Assembly: GCA_029931535.1 (NCBI GenBank)
Contig: JAQPZY010001685.1
Coordinates: 6,741,001 to 6,805,000 of the forward strand
Reading direction: 5' to 3'
Origin: Margaritifera margaritifera
Taxonomy: Eukaryota > Mollusca > Bivalvia > Unionida > Margaritiferidae
DNA length: 64,000 nucleotides
Positions 1 to 12,000 of the stretch are shown here, piece after piece. The notes under the pieces are model-generated. The model was not told the DNA's origin. It was given only the letters and a program-made list of their open reading frames with translations, and ran no database searches. The position numbers were made by a program, and so were the translations under genes. Numbering within the stretch: the stretch's first letter is position 1; the number at the start of each line of letters is the position of its first letter.

Positions 1-369
1 AAAACCATAAATTTGCAATCCTGTCTATGGATTGTTGTAATGAAGCTAGAAAATGAGTGGTCATATTAAGAAAATCCCTGTTTCTAGAAATAGATTAACC
101 CAATTGGTATGTGTGGCACCATATTTTTTCTTGGATGTGTGCCAATTCGGTTGGAAAGAAGGGTCTAGTTCATTCATATATCAACTTTAATGCTTCAGTT
201 TGTCGTCAATGAATAGTTACGGTAATGTTTTATTAGCAACAATGAAATTAAATGTTAAAGTTTTGATGTTATTATGTGCCCTTCTTGGTCTCTACACCAT
301 GTATTTTGGCCATATGATTTCACATGAGCACATCATTAGAAACTATATATTGTAATTAATTCTAACTTG

Positions 370-620
370 GGAGCCCCGGGTGGCCGAGTGGTCTAAGGTG
401 CTCACATTTACAGATCACTCACACATCTCACCTCTGTCTGCGTTGGTTCGAGTCTCAGGCTCGGCTAACGTGGCTATGTGAGAAAGCTTGCCAGTAACTT
501 CCCGTGGGTCGGTGGTTCTTCCTGGGTTTTTCCTGGGTTCTTCCTCCACCAAATATACTGGCCGCCATGTATAGCCTTTCATGTGCTGAAAAATGGCATT
601 AAACCCACAACAACAACAAC
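370..620 (+). mobile_element. tRNA-derived SINE with intact target-site duplication
   Basis: Full-length SINE. RNA polymerase III box A is TGGCCGAGTGG (381-391) and box B is GGTTCGAGTCT (445-455), so the head is tRNA-Leu/Ser-like. A unique body (atactggccgcc..) and a short (CAA)n tail follow. Both ends carry the 12-bp direct repeat aattctaacttg (358-369 and 621-632), a retroposition target-site duplication. A 3'-truncated relative lies at 36731-36866. Confidence 0.9.
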
Positions 621-1406
621 AATTCTAACTTGTATGAGTACCTAGATTACATCATTATAATTACAGATAGGTATAAATAGTTAATCAACTGCCACAAGAA
701 CAAGCAATTTAATTTTTGTAGTTTTTAAAACTTCACCAAAAACTGAGAGTCCGAAAGATTTACATTTCATTTTCAGTCAACACCCTAAACATGTTGTTAA
801 GTTCAGATTACTCATCCGTAACATCAGTGACCACTGTGGTTTGAATCGACAAACACTATGTTGTGAAGACACTTGTGCTCTCATGTACATGTTATAGAGG
901 TTGTTTCAAACTAGCTTAGAAATGTTTTTCTCTGCCATTTTCTAGTTAAATTTTAGAAACTAACAAAAAATATAATTTCTTGTTTTGGTGGTAGTTGATT
1001 AAGGATTTTTACCAACTTGCAATTACAATAATGTAATCTAGATACTCCTACCACGTTAGATTTATTTACAATGTATAGTTTCTACAGTGCTCTTTAAAGT
1101 TATATAGCCATAATACATTGTATGTATCTCTCCATCCAAACATACACTTTGAAGTATGAATACACTGCATATGAATATGATACATTCGTACACTTACAAA
1201 ATGTGTTTATAATATACTTACAACACAGAGAATTTTCTACTTGAATATAAAGTATTGATTAACTCTAATGTTAAATGCAAATATCCATACATATATTGCA
1301 TTTTTTTTGCTTTGCTCCCACTTCTTCCTGTTCAGCTCTCACTTCTCCCTATTCTGTCCAAAATGAGAAGTCACATGTCCCCAAAATTCAAGTCTAGCTT
1401 GACCCC

Positions 1407-1408
<2 letters not shown>

Positions 1409-1486
<78 letters not shown>
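1409..1486. repeat. (AT)39 microsatellite
   Basis: Uninterrupted AT dinucleotide run of 78 bp in an upstream fbp intron. Tyr/Ile repeats read from it are artefacts. Confidence 0.98.
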
Positions 1487-1490
<4 letters not shown>

Positions 1491-2877
1491 AATGATTGGA
1501 TAAAGAATAAAATTATTTAATACACTGGGGGTTAATCTGTATGAATTATAAATGTGTATTGCGAATGCTAGAAAATTCCAGTGCAAGAAAAGGAATAACA
1601 CAAGTTATCTCAATGATTTGTGATATTGTCAGTTGAACATCCTTAGAGGCAGGCACTGTACTCAGCACCAAATAACCAGCTTGTGTTGCTGTGCCATAAA
1701 ACACCATTTTCCATTACACTTCCTTTCTACTTAATAATTATACAGCCATTTGAGATGAAGGGATGAACTTTGGCGTAACTATGTATCATCACTTAAAGGT
1801 GTGTCATGTACGACATTGGAAGTCCTATCTTCAAGGTACCACATTGGAGGTCCTGTCTTCAAGGTCAAAGTCAGAGGTCAATATCTTGGGTTTCAGTCAC
1901 TTTTTCCCTTCTGCATTCTAACTTAAGAGCTGTTTAAGATAAATAGATGGTACATGGTATACTTATATATTGGCACTAGAAGATGTGTTGCATTCCATAT
2001 TTGGGACCCAATCCTCAAGGTCAGGGTCAGAGTTCAATATCTTAAGGTTACATTTGTTTCAACTTTATATCATAAAAGTTGTTTGAGGTATGAAGATGAA
2101 CCATTGACACTTATGCTGTTCAGTTTGATGACATTTCATGTATCACAATCAAGGATTTATCTCCCAAGGTCAGGCTGGTCACAGATACATATTTTTGCCT
2201 CTTTTCTGCACTTTTACTATAATGCCCTTAAAGATATGGCCATGAAACTTTCGATGTCTGTCCAGTAACTGTACAGCCCTGTCTTAAAGGTCTTAGTAAG
2301 ATTTCATTGTGAACTTTTGTGACCTCACTGCAGTAGGAATTTGCTTGTTCATTGCTGATTTTATGCAGAGTGCTTGAACTATTAATTACTTATCAAAAGG
2401 AAGGAAAAGACTTTTTCAGCATAGGGGCATTGTTTACAATGATGGGGTGCTTCATTAAAATTTTGTACCTACCGGTATATATTGGAGAGTTTTCATATGA
2501 CATCATATGCTTTCATAAGACTTAGTATTACTGTATTAGTATTGCTTGCCTTGAAGCCATCATCTTCCCAGTCAGAATGCTTGGGATAGCGTGGTTCCAT
2601 GAATTATGAAATGATTTCAAATACACAGTGCATCTTGAGTTTTGATAAAAGTGTATACCCGTGAAAGCCAATAATATATGCAAAATAAATAGTATTTCTT
2701 ATAATATGCAGAAAATTACAATTACTGTCAACATTATTGTTAGGTATGTTGACTGAAAAGCAAGATGGCAGATGTCTTTTTGTAGGGAAACTTAATCTGA
2801 ATGAAACTAAAACCTGTCTATTTTTACCCAGAAAAACTTTAAACACTATATTATAATTATGTATCTATACTTTTCAG

Positions 2878-3018
2878 GATGAAGGAGGGGACACTGCAGA
2901 GAAAGATATCCTGCAGCCAGGGAGACAGCTGGTTGCTGCTGGATATGCCTTGTATGGTAGTGCCACCATGATAGTTCTGACGACAGGGAATGGTGTCAAT
3001 GGATTTATGTTGGACCCT
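2878..3018 (+). CDS. fbp: FBPase exon (about human residues 144-189)
   Basis: 47 codons between ttttcag and GTATGT, both codon-aligned. The segment [20 protein letters not shown] is the strongly conserved core stretch, and the exon ends in FMLDP, where the next exon continues with AIGEF. The first few residues (DEGGDTA) fall in the variable loop before the conserved block. Confidence 0.96.
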
Positions 3019-6000
3019 GTATGTTTATTTATTTGCCTTCATTAGAAGATAAAGTTGTTTAAGTTCGAGTTTAAATTTACCCAACATAAATCTTTGTCTC
3101 TAAAAATGTCAGGTAAAGGTGATTGTCAAATAAATGGTTTGAATTTATGAATTATTTTAGCAAATGATTCCTATTTGTGGCATCATATAAAAGTGATTGT
3201 CTGATAAACAGATGCAGAATAAGTGAGATTACACTGTATAAAAGTTGTTTTTAGGTCACATGTTGTTTATAATGCAGTAACTTATTCTTGTTTCCATGGC
3301 AATTGATAGTACTTGACTTCTCTTTGATAGGCCATCAATGTGTTGCAAGTGAATCTGTTTCCCCTCCCCTCCTTTTCAGGTATCAGTTTTTATGTTTAGT
3401 CAGTTAAATTGACTCCTCCAAAAACAGAATATATTCTTCTAATTCACTGGCATATCTATTCTTTCAGAAGCAACATTTTTCTTTCAGAAAAATTACCTAT
3501 TGATTGTTGCAGGACTTGTATGTATATTGTGAAAATTTCATGAAAAATAAAAAATGTTGAAGATTTACAAATTTACAGCTTTACATGTCAGAATCAGATT
3601 CTCGCAGTGTACCCTATTCTGTTGGCCAATCTCTTGTACGTGTCATATGGCAGATTCTCTCAGGGTACCCAATTCTGTTGGGCAGTCTCTTGTGCGGCCA
3701 CCTGAACACTACCAGCCAAAATGCAATTAAGTATTGACATCCAGTTAGCAAATGAAATTATCAGCAGTCCTTTAAAATCTGTCATGTGATAATTTATTGA
3801 CAGATGCCACCTGTGGTCAAGGGGTCATTTAGTCATGCAGTGTTGCACCTTGAGCATGGGATTACGGGTTTCACACAATATTGTTGTCCCATGTCCCCCA
3901 AATTTTGACCTTGTGTGTGTGTTTTGGGTTTGTTTTTTCATCAGGAAATATGCCTACAACTTCTTTAGTGGCTGTCCATCCATGTTTATGTTGGCGCAAG
4001 CAATGGCCAAAGTCGCTAAAGGTGATAAAAACTGTAAGATGGCAATGAATATCCATTATAAAACAATGTATCTGGCAATGAAAACATTCTAGGTTTGTGG
4101 TAGTTGGCCAATTTGCAATGTAAAGTCTTTGATGGCCACTAGTGTATCGTATTTTCAAGGTTAAAGTCACACCCATGGCAAGAAAGATTTAATTTAATTT
4201 GAGGCTGAATTAATGACAAAAGAGACTGAATTTATAAACATTTATTAATTTGAAAAGAAAAGTAATTAAGAAAACATATATTTATTGTGATAAATGAGTG
4301 AACACTAAAGTAAAATTAGAGCAAGATCTGGAATGGAAAATTCCATGGTGCAGCTCAATTCAGGTTAACCAGATATTCAGACATGTTCATGTTTTCATGG
4401 GTTACTTGAGCACATGATAAAATGTTTATTCCAATAATGTAAATGTCAAAAGAAAATATAATACGGTGCATACAACAAAGTTAAAGGTGGCAAAACTATC
4501 GAAGCAAATAAGATTATCTCATTTTTTTAGCTCTACTAGTGCATTATGTACTACAATTTTCCTTTTTCCCCTTTAAAATATTGTGTACCCCAAATTTGGA
4601 AGGTGGGGGACACAGTATCTCCTGCCCTTGGGATCCTGGGTGCAACACTGTCCATGGTTAAATGCCTTGTTCACTGGTACATGAGCAATGTCCATGCAAA
4701 CCTAAAACTTGTGACCTAATGTTTAGTCCAGACAGTTAACCACTAACCCATACCAGAGTTTTCACACCACATAGAGCAATCTACTTGAGCTCAAAAAATA
4801 ATGTTAATCAACAGGATATTGATGCCACTTTTCAAAAACTGTAATCATATAAATAGGACCAATTTCTTGGTAGCCATGTTTGTGGGTTCAGCCTGGAAGG
4901 TACATGACAGTTGCTACATGCAACCTGTAATCAAGGCTTTGATATTAGTCTTTTGTTATGTTCTGACAGAATCATACGAGTCAGCTACACCTCTTATTTT
5001 AGATTAAACTCTCTTTGGGACATTCAGTAACTGTTGCTGGAGGCAATTATCACATGGCTTGAAAGAAATAAAGGAAGTTTCGTTTGGATCAAGAATTGAC
5101 AATTGATCTGATTTTTATTGATTAATGGAATTTTTCCAGGATTTAGAAAAACTATGAATGTAATGAATAGAAGTACTTTAGATACTCGTATAATCTTTTG
5201 CATCCTTAGTCAAAAGCCAAAAAGTGCTTCAGAAGAATTACAAAACAAGAGGCTCAGGTGCATCTGAGAATGCTCACCTGGCTGATGTATGCCTAATAGC
5301 CAAATGCAAGTCTTAAAGCATTTTTTGTAGAAATTACTTCTAATGCTGTTGATTGCATATGTTATGAAAACAAAAGTAAATGTTTTAATTTGCTTCTCTA
5401 CTTTTTTTTACTGTCATCAATGTTTGATGACATATCCGCAATATTTTTCCAATATTGAAAGGCCTTTATGCCAGGATGCTTTTTGTCAGAGTTGGCCATC
5501 ATGTGTTTGTGTATCATCTGTCCACACTTTTATCTTCATTTTACAAAACTATTTAGCAGGATTCCACAAAATTTCACCAGTGGCATCCTGGTGTCAGTCT
5601 CTCTCACATTAGTAAAGAGGGTGCCAATCCATCTTCAAAGATGGCCTCTATTACTGAAAATAGAAAAAAATTAAAATGACTTCTCAAAAACTGCTCAACA
5701 GATTTTGACCAGATCTGAATGAAAGTATCTTAGCATGAATGGATTTTAAATTTTATGCAACAGATGCCACTCTGCCATCAAATATGGTAACTGTTACTAA
5801 AAATAGACACTGTTAAATGAGTTCTTGAAAAACTCGTTCAGCAGAATTTGACCAGATTTGACAGAACTCGTCCTGACATGAAGGACTTCAAAGATTTTGA
5901 AAATGATGCCAGTCAGCGGTCACAATTATTAAAAATAGATTTCTTCTCAAAAACTGCTCAACAGAATTTGACCAGATTTGAATGAAAGTATCTTGGTATA

Positions 6001-9000
6001 AAAGGATTTAAGATTTATCCAACTGATGCCATTCTGCCATCAAATATGGTGACTGTTACTAAAATTAAACAGTCTGTCCAACAAGTTCTTGAAAAAACCA
6101 GTTCAACAGAATTTGACCAAATTTGCTATAAATCATTCTGGCATGAAGGGCGTTTTGCAGATGATGCCAATCTCAGGGTCAAATATGGACACAATTATTA
6201 AAAATAGAAAATACTTTTAACAACTTCTCAAAAACTGCTCTTCAAAATTTGACCAAATTTGACAAAAAGTATCTTGGCGTGAAGGGCTTCTTGCCAGGAT
6301 GTTTTCTGTCAAATTGGGTCAAATTCTGTGGAGTGATTTTGAGAAGTTGTTTTAGGGCTTTGATATTTTTAGTAACTGTGTCCATATTTGATGGCAGATC
6401 AGCATCATTTGTACAAACTTGAAGCACAGGATGCTTCCTGCCAAGGCCAAAATTAGTGTTTTAGTTCAAATTAAAAATAGCAGTGTTATTTGTTTCTGAT
6501 TCAGGCCATAGGAGAATTCATTTTGACGGAGAAAGACATTAAAATCAAGCCCCGTGGCAAGATCTATTCTATTAATGAAGGTTATGCAGCATCATGGGAT
6601 GAGGCTACAGCAGAATATGTTAAAAGCAAAAAATACCCAACGGTATGTATTCAACTGTATTTGTTTTTATGTTTCATTATCCCCCACCTGTGTGTTCATC
6701 TTCTATCCATCCTTATGTCCTTTTCTAATGAATAGCTGTAAAATATGACCAATCACAGTTTTACAGCAATTTTTGTTGAGACAACCTTGACAAAAGCTGG
6801 ACGTATTAATCACTTTGGTGTCTATCCAGATATCCATCCATCTATATGTCTGTCTGGCCATACCCTAGAATAACCTCAATGTTCAAGTTCTTTATATAGT
6901 CAGTTTCTCAAATACAGTTGTCCACAGAGTCATTTTACTTCATATATGTGTACATCTTGATGTGTACAGCACTAATTTATGGTACATTGGGAGGCAGGCT
7001 TGACATGCAGGCCGTAATTATCCTTGTGTTTGTTAGAGTTATTACCCTTTTCAACATAAAGCTGGTCTCAACATATGACACAATCTTGTGGCCACAACTA
7101 GTCTTGGTTTTTTATCCCAACACCTTCTTCTTTTTTAATGTTTTATCCTATCATAATACATTAGGACTAAATTTACTACCTCGCAAATCCAGCCTATTAC
7201 ATTGCTGTTAGTGTTCCCATTCACAGATGTATTATGTGATGTTTGACAGGTTTTTACCTGTATATGCCTTTGTTCTGCTCTCTCTAATTACAGATGCCAT
7301 ATATAATGGGCAGGATTAAGTGCAGTGATTGCAAGTGGTTCAAACTGGCAGAGGATAGTCACCCCACTTGTAATAATTGTACAGGGTGCAATTTGGAATG
7401 TATGTGTGATGCTGCATGATGTTTGTGCTATATGTGTACTTAATGAATGGAGGATAGATGGACAACCATTTCTGCCGAGCAATTTTCTCCTTTGAATACA
7501 TTCCCTGATCACATTAAAGTTTGGAAAATAAACTCTGCTACCTCCTGAATCCAACTATCCAGAAAAGACAAAAATATCTCTTCTGTCTACATACCATTTA
7601 GACTAAGGGAAGAAACTCTTACCCATTACCTCTCCGTGACTATCATGTGGTGGTGCCAGTTATAAGCTTTCGTTCAGCACTATCAACATAGTACTGCAGG
7701 ACCTCCCAGAATCCTATGAATATCTTTGTGATTTCAACCCATCCATCCAGAAAGTCTTTATATTAGTGTGTAGTAAGGTATTTACTACATGTGGTAATCA
7801 TTATATATTGATTTTTGTTAATATTTATGTGAATTTTTTGCAGTTGTGGACTTTGTTTATTCTGACCTTGTGCTCCAACACGGTATCGTTGGTACATGTT
7901 TGTTGGTTGTTATTCATGCTCACTGCGTATATATTTACACTTGTTTAAATAACGAGTGTTGTTATTGTGATTTGTTAACACTTTTGTGTTGTTAATTTCT
8001 GATTTTTCTGTCCTTTCAGTTAAAAAATGATGATGAAATGCAGCAGGTGCAAGAAATTCAGAGCTAACGAGGACACACAGGAGACACGTCTCACTGGCAC
8101 AAAGTGTTCTCTGTCCTCCACATGTAATGTGTGCGCATTATGGTTAGAAAATATCTGGTCCACATGTTGCGTAAAGTATCAAAGCAAGGAGAAACATGAA
8201 GTCTTCTAAGGAGCAGTGCAACATCTTGAGCCTTCACCTGAAGACGGCATCCATTGCAAGCATAGTGGGGGATGTCACAATGGTTACCCCCATCCAAAAT
8301 TAGACTTATGATGCCAACTGCAATGATTACTTCAGATGAATTGGAGGAACAAGGGGATGCAGAAATGCCATCCTCAAATTCTTCACAGATGCTGTTAGAG
8401 CTACAGATGCATCAACTAGTACTGGAAGTGATGATGCTAAATTTAGGACAGTTTTTTTACGTATGTTCATCACAAACCTACATGGATAGTTTGGAGCTTA
8501 TGGGGGAGTGTCTCCTCATATCTGGGCCGCCACACCCACATATCTGAGCATGGTCTTCAGGCCTGTAAATCTGGGTGCATGAGATTTTTATTGGATCTTG
8601 ATGATCCATTCTTGTATGCCATATGATGCCATTCAGGCTGCCAACCAGCCAGTCCAGTCATCTGGCTGGCCATACCTTTTGTCCAGTGACCGGTAGATTT
8701 GTCACTTCAGCAAGCAATGCCACATACTAGCCAATAGTGCCATGGTATGTGGAACCATACACGGATAAGAATGACTGATCCATCTGTTTTGCTGCACCTT
8801 CTGCATGGACGGTACCAACTGGCCGTCCAACTGACCCAAGCCAACAGCCATGTATACCATCCAGCTGGCAAATGAGCTGACCATTCAGCCAGCCAGCCAT
8901 CATACTTTCTAGACATCCATTCCAGCAAGACTTGCTTGTTTAACTCAACCAACAAGTCATTTATTCGCGGCTTATCCTTTGGAATAATACCATGATACAA

Positions 9001-12000
9001 TTAGGGATAATGGCAATGCCTTGTTCATGCCGCTGGGAATGTTTTACATGGACAGGGACTTAGGCCCTGATGAGGATGACTCACACAGTGAGTGTGGAGA
9101 TAACCTCAATGCCATATCACGCTGAGACCCAACTATGGAATGGACTGAGTTTGGTTTTAAGGTTGTGGTCGAAGAAATATATTATATGTTGCCGGCTTCT
9201 GAATGTCTGCCACTGCCAACTGTCAGCCAGGTCTATACAATTAGGGTGTCAAGAAAAAATTGGGTGAGAAAAATAATCTGCATTGGAGTTTGCACAGAGA
9301 CAAGGAAATCCCAGTCATGGGGTTACATTATTTGTCTCCCCACTCTGCAGAGCTTCGCAGGGAGATAAATAAAGTAACCCCTCAACTGGGATTTCCTTGA
9401 TTTGGTGCAAACCCCAACATATATTCTAATAATCCTTCATATAGGGAATCCAGTCTATCTTTCCTCAAAGGGTGCCCATACAGGTAGGATGCTCAGCATT
9501 TCCTCATATTGTCTATTCTCCTAATGTTAATGTGATTAGGGAATGTTTTCAAAGGGAAAAAAAGTTTTTTAGTCCGTTATGTTTCTGCGAGAATACTTAA
9601 TCTATCACATTATGATAAAACCTCCCAACCACCCTGTGAATGCGAGCATCCTAGTTGATATATCACTCAGCTTAAAACTGGTGCCACTAACTAGTGGTCA
9701 AGGGGAGTTAATGGGTAAGGGCTGGATTCGGGAGGTAGTGGAGTATATTTTCCTGATGTTAATGTGATCGGGCAAGTATTCTCTGAGAAACATAATTTCA
9801 TAAAAAAAATGTGCTTTCCCAGGCCAACAAAAGAGTGAAGAAAAGATTGGTTAGAGACTCAGGCACCATTGGTATTGCCATCAATGCCATGTCTGAAAAC
9901 ATGTTTCTCTTGACCAAGTCTCTTGTCACAGGGTTTATTATAAAGTCACAAGACTTAAGTTGACTGACTGTAATTTTATTGCATTACTTGATCTGCAATA
10001 TAGACATGAAAACAAGACCAGTTTTCATTACAGCAAAAGATTACATCTTCACTACAACATGGCTGAATGGCAAATGCACGGTACATATTTTTTGACAGAA
10101 AAATATGAAATGAATAATTAAAAGAAGAAAATTCAATGAGAATTACAAACTTACATATTAAGCAATGAAATTACAATTTGAGACAGTGTTCTTTAAATAC
10201 ATACAAGTTCTCTTTAACAAGTGTTCAATATGTGATCTATATTCGTATGACAATCAATAGAGATCGATGTCAAGAAATATTACAAAAACCACATATTCTT
10301 GGAATATTCTTTGATCAAATTTACTATAAAAGTAATGAATTAAACATTATTTGTATCCAGGAAAAATATAATAACAGCATACCTGCAATATAGACATGAA
10401 AACAAGACTAGTTTTCATCACAGCAAAAGGTCACATCTTTAGTACAACATGGATGAATGGCAGATGCGCAAAACGAAAGTTTTCCAGTGCACACATGCAC
10501 ATGTAGGGGTTAAAGTTCAGGGACTTGACACTTGTTTACTGGGTGACTCACACCAACCATTGGGAGAAAATACAATTTCTACTTATAGTCGTTATCTAAT
10601 CTGAAAAACTAATATCTGCAACTAATATCTGTGTGGATTATACATATATCAAATAATAAAATATTATCACATTAAAAGCATATAAAATGATTTGTTTATG
10701 AAAAATTTGTGTGCATATGATTGTGTGGGGGTTTGTTAGGGGAATGATTAAAAAGTTAAAACATTATTCTGTGACACTCTGAAGACAGACAGTTTACAGA
10801 TCAAGGGCCACTCACACAGCCCCAAATGAACATAACCTCAACCTCCCCGTCAAGAACCTTACCAAAGTCATGCCTGGGAATCAGTATCCTGAATGGCATA
10901 CATCCTAAATAGAGTAGCACAACACGCACTTTCCAGTGTCATAGCAACTTCCATTAAACATGCAGCTTGTAGAAAGGGATGCATTTATGTCAGCATCTAC
11001 TCTTCTAAAAGATCATCATAAGATGACTCACAGACCACAACTGCTCTTGTCAACCTTCTCTTCCATGGCCAGATTGAAGAGGTCAGGAGACAGGCTGCCA
11101 AAGAGGCAAGCTTCTTCAGGCTTGGTGTCAGAGATCTCGGACTTCCTTCCTTCCTTCCCCAGGAGAGAGCAGAGGAACAGGAAGGACCCCAATAGAGCAT
11201 GCTAGTCAGGGAAACTCTTCTCCAAGCCTTTTTACTCAGGAGAACTCCATTTTTGAAACCTGCTAACAACCAACTTTGGGAGACAAAGACTGGTTTTATA
11301 TCAACACCTCCTTTTGGAAGACAATATAAAGAAAATGATAATTAGCTCATACTGCACTTTCAGATATCCTGGTGGGGAGAAAATTTCAGCACTTCACTGC
11401 GGAATGGGAAGGACTGTGCCTCAATGATCCATCGGTCTTGCAGACCATTACAGAGGGTTTTCAAATCATGTTCTGCTCTCCTTCTCCATTGTCATATGTC
11501 CCAAGAGCCACACACAAAGCCAACATGCTGCAGCAAGAAATCAGTTCTCATCTGTAAAAAAGGGTGGTTACATTCATTCACAATGCAAGCTCACCATGAT
11601 TCTATTCAAGATTTTTCCTTGTTCTCAAGGCTAACATCACCATTAAGCCAATCGTAGACCTCAGCTTGCTCAACCAGTTTACACAGGTCCCTTGCTTCAG
11701 AATGGAGATACCCAAGAAAATGGAAAGCACTGTTTAGGAAGAGGATTTTGGTATCAGTCTAGACCTTCAAGATGCTTACCTCCACATTCCCATCCACAGA
11801 TAATCTCGGAAATTCCAGAAGTTCACATACAGGAACACCATATATCAGTTCACAGCTCTCCCGTTCAGCCTGAACATCAGCTCTTGGGTCTTCATGAAAA
11901 TCATCAACAGCACTGTGTCATATTTTTGTACCAACTCCACATCCATGACATCCAGTTACCCAGACAACATCCTGCAAATACACTGGGTGAATTCCATTTT

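Larger units (their letters stand above)
1..2877. other. fbp intron, 3' part
   Basis: Apart from the SINE and (AT)n run there is no coding signal. 1790-2190 holds a dispersed-looking block with repeated 'cattggaagtcctatcttcaagg' and 'aaggtcaaagtcagaggtcaatatctt' phrases. Short open frames here lack codon bias and family resemblance. Confidence 0.7.
3019..6504. other. fbp intron (3.5 kb)
   Basis: Holds the local duplication, the SINE relic and the mollusc-type repeat listed separately. Nothing else recognisable, no coding exon. Confidence 0.7.

Noticed and set aside
370..460. A functional tRNA-Leu/Ser gene
   Set aside because: A and B boxes are present but the acceptor and anticodon arms do not fold properly, and SINE body, tail and target duplication are present.
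1255..1601. Open frames with long Tyr-Ile repeats
   Set aside because: Produced by the (AT)n run; the same occurs at every AT microsatellite in the window.
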